A DNA stretch of 64,000 nucleotides from Ligilactobacillus ubinensis (GTDB lineage Bacteria > Bacillota > Bacilli > Lactobacillales > Lactobacillaceae), in assembly GCF_024160875.1 (NCBI RefSeq), contig NZ_JAIULA010000008.1, positions 36,648 through 100,647 on the forward strand, in the 5' to 3' direction. The notes under the pieces were generated by a model, which saw only the letters and a program-made list of their open reading frames with translations, had not been told where the DNA came from and did no database searches. Below, piece by piece: positions 57,367-64,000 of this stretch (within the stretch, counting starts at the first letter, position 1; every line of letters starts with the position of its first letter). The translations under genes and the position numbers were made by a program.

Positions 57367-58886
57367 CCGTCATTAACCTCTTGAACTAAAAATTTACGAT
57401 CAATTTTACCATTGATTGTTAGGGGCAACGAATCAACATATTTAAATCTTTGAGGAATCATATAGCTTAACGTTGTTTCTGTCAATTCCCTTTTTATTGC
57501 TTGGGTTAATTCAAAAGCATTTTGATAATTTTTCTCTTTTGTTACAACATAAGCTACTAATTGGCTAACTTTGTGTTCTTTATTGTATTTGGGAACTGTA
57601 GTTGCTTGTGAGATAATGCTAACTTTATCTAGATGATGGTCTACATCTTCTAATTCTATCCGAAAACCATGCATTTTAACTTGAAAATCAATTCTACCCT
57701 TGTATAATAGCATCTTATTTTCATCAATTATTCCTACATCGCCTGTTCGATAGGCGCTTTTGCCTTCTATCGTGATAAAATTTCGAGCTGTTTTTTCTTC
57801 GTTATTTAGGTATCCTTTAGATACTCCTAAACCTAACAAAACAATCTCCCCAATTTGGCCGGGCTTAACTTGATTTAAATTTTCATCAACTAATATTATT
57901 TGACTATCCCTTTTGGCATAACCTATAGGTAATCGAGTATAGTCTTCTAAAATTTGGTTTGTAATTTCAATAGAAGTTATCGCAACAGTTGCTTCTGTTG
58001 GCCCATAAGTATTATAGATTTTTGCTTCAGGAAATCTTTGTTTTAAAGTACTTGCCGTTTTGTGTGTTAATTCTTCCCCACAAAACAGAAAATATTTTAG
58101 TTCAGGAAAATGTTTTGCATCAAATGTTTTTTGCATCAAACATATTTCCATAAAAGATGGTGTTGAAACCCATTCATTTATACTCAACTGTGGTAACACT
58201 GTAAAAAGATCCTTAAAATTTTCTGTTACTTTAGTTGGTAATACAGCAATTTTGTCTCCCGCTACAAGTGTTGGATACAAACTCATCACTGAAAGATCAA
58301 ACGAATATGGTGCCTGAGCTAAGCATGTCTTACCTTTATCTAATGCAAAATCAGTATTTATCCATTCAATAAAACTTTGTAAATTATCATGACTAATTTG
58401 AACACCCTTTGGAACACCAGTTGTACCTGAAGTAAATATAATATAGAAGTTTTCATCTTGCTTGACGTACTTACTTGTATCTACCTTGGCTATTGGTTGT
58501 CGCATAATATTTTCTAATTCCAACTTCGTTATTGTTGGAATAGTTAAATCAATACCTGGTAAACTTTCAACAGCTATACAAGCAGCAGGTTGTGCAATTT
58601 CTTTAATAATCTCTAAACGTTGTAATGGTGAATGCGAATCAACTGGAATATACGCATGTCCTGCTTTAACTACACCTAGAAAAGCAGCTATAGTTTCAAA
58701 CGTTTGACCACCATAAACCATAATGGGTTCTTTTTTAGGTAACTGCATTGATAGTAACTTTGTAGCTACTGCATCAGAAATTTGCTTTAATTGTCCATAC
58801 GTATATTCACTACCCATATACTCATAAGCCAATCGTTGAGGACTTTTCACTCCCCAGTTGTCTATTTGTTCAATAATATTTTTCAT
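57363..58886 (-). CDS. dltA: D-alanine-[carrier protein] ligase DltA
   Basis: 507 aa adenylation enzyme that loads D-Ala on DltC with ATP. Core motifs: FTSGTTGVPKGVQISH, NTYGPTEATVA, YRTGDVG, GRIDFQVKMHGFRIEL and the C-terminal Lys in LPLTINGKIDRK. SD GGGGG before ATG 58886; 16 bp after dltX. Confidence 0.97.
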   Translation of the reverse strand: MKNIIEQIDNWGVKSPQRLAYEYMGSEYTYGQLKQISDAVATKLLSMQLPKKEPIMVYGGQTFETIAAFLGVVKAGHAYIPVDSHSPLQRLEIIKEIAQPAACIAVESLPGIDLTIPTITKLELENIMRQPIAKVDTSKYVKQDENFYIIFTSGTTGVPKGVQISHDNLQSFIEWINTDFALDKGKTCLAQAPYSFDLSVMSLYPTLVAGDKIAVLPTKVTENFKDLFTVLPQLSINEWVSTPSFMEICLMQKTFDAKHFPELKYFLFCGEELTHKTASTLKQRFPEAKIYNTYGPTEATVAITSIEITNQILEDYTRLPIGYAKRDSQIILVDENLNQVKPGQIGEIVLLGLGVSKGYLNNEEKTARNFITIEGKSAYRTGDVGIIDENKMLLYKGRIDFQVKMHGFRIELEDVDHHLDKVSIISQATTVPKYNKEHKVSQLVAYVVTKEKNYQNAFELTQAIKRELTETTLSYMIPQRFKYVDSLPLTINGKIDRKFLVQEVNDG

Positions 58887-58901
58887 AACTTTCCCCCTAT
58901 A

Positions 58902-59048
58902 CTAAAATTCGTTATAGATGAAGTGTGGTTGATTTATACCGCTATAACTGTATAAATATAACAAAACAAAAAGAATAACCAAATAAAAAAATGTTTTGCT
59001 AATAAAACGCACCACTTCGTTTTGACACAACTGTTTGAATTTTTGCAA
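58902..59048 (-). CDS. dltX: Teichoic acid D-Ala incorporation-associated protein DltX
   Basis: 48 aa from TTG 59048 (or GTG 59051) behind AGGAGG. One TM segment (FFYLVILFVLLYLY) and the conserved C-terminal end PHFIYNEF, the hallmark of DltX. First gene of dltXABCD. DltX is a short membrane protein required for D-alanylation. Confidence 0.95.
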   Translation of the reverse strand: MQKFKQLCQNEVVRFISKTFFYLVILFVLLYLYSYSGINQPHFIYNEF

Positions 59049-59121
59049 CACTACTTCCTCCTAAAAATATAAGTTTGATAATTGTCACATCAAAAGTACA
59101 TATTAGCGTCGCACACTTAAA

Positions 59122-59180
59122 TTAATAGCTGTATGCTCTTGTACATATTCAAGGATAGAACTATTACAAAAAGATTACAA
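59122..59180 (-). promoter_or_regulatory. Putative dlt promoter region with tandem TTGTAAT repeats
   Basis: Minus strand TTGTAAT-N4-TTGTAAT (59163-59180), an 11-bp-period direct repeat. It lies 10 bp upstream of a possible -35 TTGAAT (59147-59152) and -10 TATTAA (59122-59127, spacer 19). OmpR-family regulators bind such head-to-tail repeats. The rest of the gap 59052-59280 is AT-rich. Confidence 0.45.
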
Positions 59181-59280
59181 TAAACATTATATAAACTCTC
59201 CTTAACAAATATTTATAAATTATAAAATATCTATGTTAGACACCTATATCTTCATATTTAAAAAGTTTTTTTGTCAGCGT

Positions 59281-59335
59281 TGACACAGTGTCACTTTTGA
59301 ATTAAAATTAGCTATTATAAAGTGACACTGTGTCA
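59281..59335. promoter_or_regulatory. Two HrtR-type operators upstream of hrtR
   Basis: TGACACAGTGTCA at 59281-59293 and TGACACTGTGTCA at 59323-59335, each a 13-bp palindrome, centres 42 bp apart. They are embedded in an 18-bp inverted repeat (TTGACACAGTGTCACTTT and its complement). They flank a possible -10 TATTAT (59313-59318). They match the palindrome ATGACACAGTGTCAT reported, as I recall, for lactococcal HrtR. Confidence 0.85.
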
Positions 59336-59357
59336 ATCAAAGAAAGGCCTGTTTCAA

Positions 59358-59864
59358 ATGGTAAAATCTACATTCATCAACTTAAATGATGCTAAGAAAA
59401 AACGAATTACAGAAGCTTTATTAACTGAGTTTTCTACTCATTCACTTACCTCTGCGCAAGTAGCGAGAATTGTAACTAACGCACAAATTGCTCGTGGAGC
59501 TTTTTATAAATATTTTGAAGATTTACCTGATGCTTACAACTATCTCTATCATATCGCGCTAAAAAAAATCCATACTAACATCACAACTCCAACACCTTTA
59601 AATGCTTCTCAATATGTTTTACAAGTTCGCTTATTTCTAAATGAAACTATCAATAGTGAATATTTTAATTTTATTAAATTACATGTAATTTACAATGAAG
59701 GCATTTTACCTAAAAAGCAGCCACAAGAATCTCTCTCGGAATCTCTTTGGGCTATAGCCACTTTAAGTCATGAGACTATTAAAGATTGCTTAATTAATCC
59801 AGATAACGCAGAATCCTATCTTAAACGATTAGAAAAAATCCTAACAAAACTTTTAGACAAGTAA
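59358..59864 (+). CDS. hrtR: Heme-responsive TetR-family repressor HrtR
   Basis: 168 aa from ATG 59358 (AAGAAAGG upstream; frame open from 59322 inside the operator). The N-terminal HTH with ARGAFYKYFEDLPDAYNYLY is closely similar to lactococcal HrtR as I remember it. His72 is at the same position as the heme-ligand His72 there. His138 lies in the region of the second ligand (His149 in Lactococcus). Heme binding would release the operator and induce hrtBA. First gene of hrtR-hrtB-hrtA. Confidence 0.87.
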   Translation: MVKSTFINLNDAKKKRITEALLTEFSTHSLTSAQVARIVTNAQIARGAFYKYFEDLPDAYNYLYHIALKKIHTNITTPTPLNASQYVLQVRLFLNETINSEYFNFIKLHVIYNEGILPKKQPQESLSESLWAIATLSHETIKDCLINPDNAESYLKRLEKILTKLLDK

Positions 59865-59881
59865 AGAAACGAGGCTATACA

Positions 59882-60943
59882 ATGTTTTTAGCTTTTAAAG
59901 AAATAAAACATGAAAAATTGCGTTATGCGCTAATAACTGCAATGATTCTTATGATTAGTTATTTAATCTTTATATTAACTAGCCTTGCTTTAGGTTTAGC
60001 TAATGAAAATACTTCTGGTATTTATAGTTGGAATTTCAAACATATTATCTTAAATGCTGATGCTAATACTAGTTTGAGCCAATCCTTACTCACAGCTAAC
60101 CAAATTAGCGCACAAAAAATAACCAATAAAGAAGCTCTTATTGGTCAAGCCTCAGTAGTAGTTAAAAAAGCTGCTTCTTCAAATGTTGACGCTAATTTCG
60201 TAGGTATAAAAAGTAATCAATTCATCTATAAGGATTTACAACTTAGCCTAGGACACTTACCTAAAAATGATCAGCAAATAGTGGTTGATTCAAGTTTTCG
60301 AAATAGTGGCTACCATCTGAATGATTGGGTTACTTTAAACTCAAACACAAAAAAATATCAAATTGTTGGTTTTGTAAAAAATGCACAATATAATATGTCC
60401 CCTATCATATATGGCAGGTTAACTGCATGGTCATCATTAAAAAATGTAAGCCCTACTTTTAAGGCCAGTGCAATCATCTCGCGTAAAAACTACTATACTG
60501 CAAAAACTAAAAAAACAGCTAGTTATTCAACTAACAGCTTAATTCAAAAACTTCCTGGTTATTCTGCTCAAAATACAACATTTTCTTTAATGATTGCATT
60601 TTTGTTAATTATTTCTTTAATCATAGTAACTGTATTTTTGTATATTATAACAATTCAAAAAATACCTAATTATGCTGTTTTAAGGGCCCAAGGAATTCCT
60701 GCTTCTATTTTGGTAAAATCGACAATATCACAAGCAATAAGTCTTGTTGGTGCTGGTTTAACCCTTGGGATTTTCTTCACATGGATTACAACTGTCTTCA
60801 TTCCTAAAAGTGCACCAATGTCGTTTAATATTCCGTTGTTATCCTTGGTCGCTTTAAGCCTTATTGTAACTTCTATATTAGGTACTCTTTTGCCTATAAA
60901 AGCTATTTTACATGTTGATCCTATAACAATTATCGGAGGTTAA
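59882..60943 (+). CDS. hrtB: Heme efflux ABC transporter permease HrtB
   Basis: 353 aa, the HrtB length. FtsX/MacB-type topology: TM1 (about 17-38), a large extracytoplasmic domain (about 45-230), then three C-terminal TMs (about 235-257, 275-297, 315-337). Conserved GQASVVVKK and FVGIKSNQF sequences in the outer domain. It follows hrtR by 17 bp and precedes the ATPase by 4 bp. HrtBA exports excess heme from the membrane. Identity rests on operon order and regulator. Confidence 0.85.
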   Translation: MFLAFKEIKHEKLRYALITAMILMISYLIFILTSLALGLANENTSGIYSWNFKHIILNADANTSLSQSLLTANQISAQKITNKEALIGQASVVVKKAASSNVDANFVGIKSNQFIYKDLQLSLGHLPKNDQQIVVDSSFRNSGYHLNDWVTLNSNTKKYQIVGFVKNAQYNMSPIIYGRLTAWSSLKNVSPTFKASAIISRKNYYTAKTKKTASYSTNSLIQKLPGYSAQNTTFSLMIAFLLIISLIIVTVFLYIITIQKIPNYAVLRAQGIPASILVKSTISQAISLVGAGLTLGIFFTWITTVFIPKSAPMSFNIPLLSLVALSLIVTSILGTLLPIKAILHVDPITIIGG

Positions 60944-60947
60944 ATCT

Positions 60948-61628
60948 ATGGCTACAATTAAATTAACAAATGTTACTAAGGAATTTGGTTCAAATCTCTC
61001 TAAAGTAACTGCCTTAAAAGATGTCAATTTTATTGCTGAAAGTGGTCAACTAATCTTAATTGTCGGCCCCTCAGGTTCTGGTAAAAGTACTTTTTTAACT
61101 ATAATTGGCAATTTGCAAAAGCCATCTAGCGGAACAGTTGAGATTAATAATACTGATATTCAAACGTTGTCAAAAAAACAGAGTGATGCTTTAAGACTTA
61201 ATCAGATAGGCTTTATACTTCAATCTTACAATCTCGTTCCTTATTTAAATGTGTATGAACAATTTACATTAGCCAATAAGGTTAAAAAAACCGGTAATCT
61301 TAGTCATACAGAATTGAATGCTTTATTAACTCAGTTGAATATTGAAAACATACAACATAAATATCCTTCTGAACTTTCTGGTGGACAAAATCAAAGAGTA
61401 GCAATTGCTCGAGCTTTGTATACAAATCCAACAATTATTTTAGCTGATGAACCAACGGCTTCATTAGATAGTGTAAATGTTAGTGAAGTAGGTCAACTAT
61501 TCCACAGTATTTCTCAAAACAAGCATAAAACTGTTATTGTCGTAACCCATGACTTACGTCTTAAAAAATATGCTGATAAAGTTTACAATATTACGGATGG
61601 CATATTAACTTTAGAAAAGAACGTTTAG
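60948..61628 (+). CDS. hrtA: Heme efflux ABC transporter ATP-binding protein HrtA
   Basis: 226 aa ABC ATPase: Walker A GPSGSGKST, Q-loop LQSYNLVPYL, signature LSGGQNQRVAIARAL, Walker B IILADEPTASLD, H-loop VVTHD. MacB/LolD-like subgroup, matching the FtsX-type permease. SD GGAGG before ATG 60948. Last gene of hrtRBA before a strong terminator. Confidence 0.9.
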   Translation: MATIKLTNVTKEFGSNLSKVTALKDVNFIAESGQLILIVGPSGSGKSTFLTIIGNLQKPSSGTVEINNTDIQTLSKKQSDALRLNQIGFILQSYNLVPYLNVYEQFTLANKVKKTGNLSHTELNALLTQLNIENIQHKYPSELSGGQNQRVAIARALYTNPTIILADEPTASLDSVNVSEVGQLFHSISQNKHKTVIVVTHDLRLKKYADKVYNITDGILTLEKNV

Positions 61629-61650
61629 CTTTTTTCACTCATTTTAAGAA

Positions 61651-61700
61651 AAAAATATAGAAGTAAACTTGGAAAAACCACGATTTACTTCTATATTTTT
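61651..61700. terminator. Bidirectional terminator
   Basis: AAAAATATAGAAGTAAA / TTTACTTCTATATTTTT between convergent hrtA and uspA. Confidence 0.88.
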
Positions 61701-61740
61701 TACTCTTTAATTTATTATCTATCCATAAAAGTTTACGCTT

Positions 61741-62172
61741 TTAGCGGACTACTAAAACAGATATTGGAGCATGCTTCGCCATATATGCTGCTTGACTTCC
61801 AAAGTGCCGTGCTATCCCCTTTTTAGCTAATGAACCTATCACTAATAGATCTGGTTTAATCTGCGAAATAACATCTTTTATAATTGTTTCGCCAGGATCT
61901 CCCTCAGAAATTATTGTACTAACTTTCTTTACGCCCTCATTTTCTGCTTTTTCTTTATAATCTAGCATATGCGCTTTTAGACTGTTATATTCCCCATGCA
62001 CATAGTCCTTATCTAAAGCTTGATAGACACTAACATCGTCATCTTCTAGAACAGAAACTATTACTAATTCTGAATCATGTTCTCTGGCAATATCAATTGC
62101 AAAATCAAATGCTTTTATTGCATCATCGGAATCATCAACACCAACCAAAATTTTCTTGATATCTTTTAGCAT
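61741..62172 (-). CDS. Universal stress protein (UspA family)
   Basis: 143 aa. N-terminal KKILVGVDDSDDA and the ATP-binding run VIGSLAKKGIARHFGSQAAYMAKHAPISVLVVR (G-2x-G-9x-G-S pattern partly kept). Start ATG overlaps the mntH stop (TAATG), so it is translated from the mntH message. mntH-uspA pairing is common in lactobacilli and suggests a link to manganese or stress. Confidence 0.93.
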   Translation of the reverse strand: MLKDIKKILVGVDDSDDAIKAFDFAIDIAREHDSELVIVSVLEDDDVSVYQALDKDYVHGEYNSLKAHMLDYKEKAENEGVKKVSTIISEGDPGETIIKDVISQIKPDLLVIGSLAKKGIARHFGSQAAYMAKHAPISVLVVR

Positions 62173-63752
62173 TAATTTTCCTCCTTCTTAGCTAACTTAA
62201 GTTCATGAACTCGTTTGTCACCCTTGTACAATTCAACAACCGTCCAAATTAATAATGCTAAAATAGCTACAATTAATACATATGCTATTCCATTTGCAAG
62301 AGTTATTTGACTTTTAGTTGGATTATCACCAAAGAATCCTTGGATTGAATCTGGTAATCCTTTCATATTCAAAACAGTTAAACCAATGACTGAAATCCAA
62401 CCTAATATTTTAACCCACAATCTATTCTTAAATCTTTCTCCCATTTCCTCTTTACTATTCGTCATCATAAGTAATGGTAACATCGAGAACGGCAATGCAA
62501 ACGCCAAAAATACTTGTGAGTTATTCATCAAGTTATTAATAGCCTCATGTTGTTTTAATGTGCTCAAACGACTTGTCATTGCAACACAAATTAAAACTGG
62601 AATAACTGAAATTAGTCGTGTTACCAAGCGGCGCAACCATAGTGGCATCCGCATATGAACAAAGCCTTCCATAATAACTTGTCCTGTTAAAGTCCCTGTA
62701 ATAGTTGAATTTTGACCTGAAGCAAGTAAGGCAACGGCAAATAGAACAGATAAAACACCTGACTTAGCAACTGCTATTAACACACCATTACTTAACGTTG
62801 AAGTATTTGATAAAGCTTGATATAGCCCAAAGAATGATGGATCATCTACAGCACCTGTTTTAAAGACTGCAACACCCATTATTAAAAGTAATGAATTAAC
62901 TACAAAAGCACAAGATAATTGAATATTAGAATCCCATGTTGCAAAACGAACTGTTCTTGCAACATCTTTTTCATCTGTATGATCTATTTTACGTGTTTGT
63001 GAAATAGCTGAATGCAAATATAAATTATGGGGCATAACCGTAGCACCAATGATTCCTAAAGCTCCCTTTATAGGTGTTGTTCCGCCTACATTTGGTGAAC
63101 TAGAAAAAGTATTTCCATTTGGTACTAAGCCTGCAACAACAGCTCCCCAATTTGGATTAGATAGGGCCACTTGATAACAAAAAACAAATAAAATTACCAA
63201 AATTAAACAAACAACAATAGCTTCAATTTTTCTAAATCCGATTTTTGTTAATAATAATAATAGCAAAACATCAAATACTGTCAAAAATACGGCAATAACT
63301 AAAGGTATATTAAACAAAAGATATAACGCAATTGCTGCCCCGATAACCTCGGCTATATCAGTCGCCATTATCGCTAACTCTGTTAAAATCCATAAAACAA
63401 TTCCTAGTGCTTTTCCTGTTCTAGCTCTAATTGCTTGTGCTAAATCCATTTGACTTACAATGCCTAGTTTGGCAGCCATATATTGTAACAACATGGCTAT
63501 CAAACTTGACATTAAAATCACTGACATTAATAAATATTGAAAATCTTGTCCACCAGTAATTGATGTTGACCAATTACCTGGATCCATATATCCAACAGCA
63601 ACTAAAGCCCCTGGTCCTGAGTACATAAATAATGTTTTCCAAAAACCTTTTCCCTTAGGAACTTCAATTGTCCCATTTATTTCCTCTAATGAAGGACCAT
63701 TTGCATACTCAATTAAGTGATGCTTATGGTTACTTGTTTCATCAAACTGCAT
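62172..63752 (-). CDS. mntH: Nramp-family manganese/divalent metal transporter
   Basis: 526 aa from ATG 63752 (GGTGGAG upstream; frame open to 63764). About 11-12 TM segments. The metal-binding motifs DPGNW (TM1) and MPHNLYLHSA (TM6, with the Met replacing the usual A/M position) are intact. Proton-coupled Mn(II) uptake is the usual role in lactobacilli, which accumulate Mn. No clear MntR box was recognised upstream. Confidence 0.95.
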   Translation of the reverse strand: MQFDETSNHKHHLIEYANGPSLEEINGTIEVPKGKGFWKTLFMYSGPGALVAVGYMDPGNWSTSITGGQDFQYLLMSVILMSSLIAMLLQYMAAKLGIVSQMDLAQAIRARTGKALGIVLWILTELAIMATDIAEVIGAAIALYLLFNIPLVIAVFLTVFDVLLLLLLTKIGFRKIEAIVVCLILVILFVFCYQVALSNPNWGAVVAGLVPNGNTFSSSPNVGGTTPIKGALGIIGATVMPHNLYLHSAISQTRKIDHTDEKDVARTVRFATWDSNIQLSCAFVVNSLLLIMGVAVFKTGAVDDPSFFGLYQALSNTSTLSNGVLIAVAKSGVLSVLFAVALLASGQNSTITGTLTGQVIMEGFVHMRMPLWLRRLVTRLISVIPVLICVAMTSRLSTLKQHEAINNLMNNSQVFLAFALPFSMLPLLMMTNSKEEMGERFKNRLWVKILGWISVIGLTVLNMKGLPDSIQGFFGDNPTKSQITLANGIAYVLIVAILALLIWTVVELYKGDKRVHELKLAKKEEN

Positions 63753-63932
63753 TTTTAACTCCACCTTTCTTTTCAGTACTGTATAATACTAACATATTTT
63801 TTAAATAAGTAAAATAGTTTTTTATACATACCTAACTTTTAAAGAAACTATATAGAAAACATTTTTATAGATATTCAAATTCATATAATGAATTATTTTG
63901 CATATGTTCATAAAATAAGTGCAAGTAAGCAT

Positions 63933-64000
63933 CCACCAGCATAGCTGGTGGCTTTTTTATAGCCCTAGAAGGGCTTGGGCCAACGCAAATAGCCCCTTTA
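63933..64000. mobile_element. Possible IS200/IS605-type element end (truncated by window)
   Basis: Hairpin CCACCAGC-ATA-GCTGGTGG (63933-63951) followed by a T run, then a second hairpin AGCCC-TAGAA-GGGCT (63961-63975) and a GC-rich segment unlike its surroundings. Subterminal hairpins of this kind mark IS200/IS605 ends; a plain terminator is the alternative. The rest of the gap 63753-63932 is AT-rich and featureless. Confidence 0.4.

Noticed and set aside
1..64000. CRISPR array or known defence cluster
   Set aside because: No regularly spaced repeats and no cas, restriction-modification, Abi or toxin-antitoxin genes were recognised on either strand.

Overview
The window is chromosomal DNA from an AT-rich, low-GC Gram-positive bacterium, most likely a member of the Lactobacillaceae (Lactobacillus in the broad sense). 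The grounds are a T-box in front of argS, the glnR-glnA pair next to ynbB and miaA, a dltXABCD operon with the small dltX gene, small Lactobacillales-type proteins (DUF3042, YqgQ, DUF2187 type, LapA type), an orphan ferrochelatase, a D-lactate dehydrogenase and a lactococcal-type hrtRBA heme-efflux operon. I do not assign a species. Most genes lie on the minus strand.

Layout. 1-6.9 kb: 5' part of a class A penicillin-binding protein, argR, a frameshifted CRP/FNR-type regulator, argS with its T-box leader, tRNA-Gly(CCC), a DUF2187-like protein and a LysR-type regulator. 7.0-20.2 kb: the complete IMP pathway in two adjacent minus-strand units. purE-purK-purB is followed by a terminator, then purC-S-Q-L-F-M-N-H-D is followed by a second terminator. 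Each unit has a consensus-like promoter with a PurBox-like sequence immediately upstream of the -35 element. 20.3-28.1 kb: LicD-family protein, ackA with a cre-like site, a nucleotidyltransferase-like protein, an APC permease, a LOG-family protein, two uncharacterised membrane proteins, a UspA protein and two small proteins.

28.1-28.9 kb: tRNA-Leu(CAG) followed by the C-terminal remnant of a tyrosine integrase and further degenerate coding sequence, the scar of a lost integrated element. 29.0-33.5 kb: glnA-glnR-ynbB-miaA with a perfect GlnR operator, and a DUF3042 protein. 33.5-41.3 kb: secreted DUF915 hydrolase, a rhodanese-like protein lacking the catalytic Cys, then glucokinase, yqgQ, rhomboid protease, 5-formyl-THF cyclo-ligase and rpmG (order as in the Bacillus yqg-glcK region), D-lactate dehydrogenase and a class B penicillin-binding protein. 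41.5-52.4 kb: YfhO-family membrane protein, pnuC, hemH, apt-recJ-lapA, an SDR, rnz, a HesB/YqkB-like protein and an orphan small protein.

52.4-64 kb: dltX-A-B-C-D continues into an orphan PTS EIIC-like gene and an overlapping DUF915-like hydrolase. Divergent from it is hrtR-hrtB-hrtA, with two identical 13-bp palindromes of the type bound by lactococcal HrtR. Then come uspA and mntH. The last ~70 bp contain paired hairpins that look like the edge of an IS200/IS605-type element.

Themes are purine and nitrogen metabolism, cell-envelope modification (two PBPs, dlt, YfhO, two DUF915 hydrolases) and heme/metal handling (hrtRBA, hemH, mntH). I found no CRISPR array, rRNA, intact prophage or obviously novel defence system. 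The most informative observations are regulatory: the PurBox-promoter geometry, the HrtR operators, and direct repeats upstream of dltX. The degenerate loci (CRP/FNR pseudogene, integrase scar, rhodanese, ArgR, PurF) are also worth following up.
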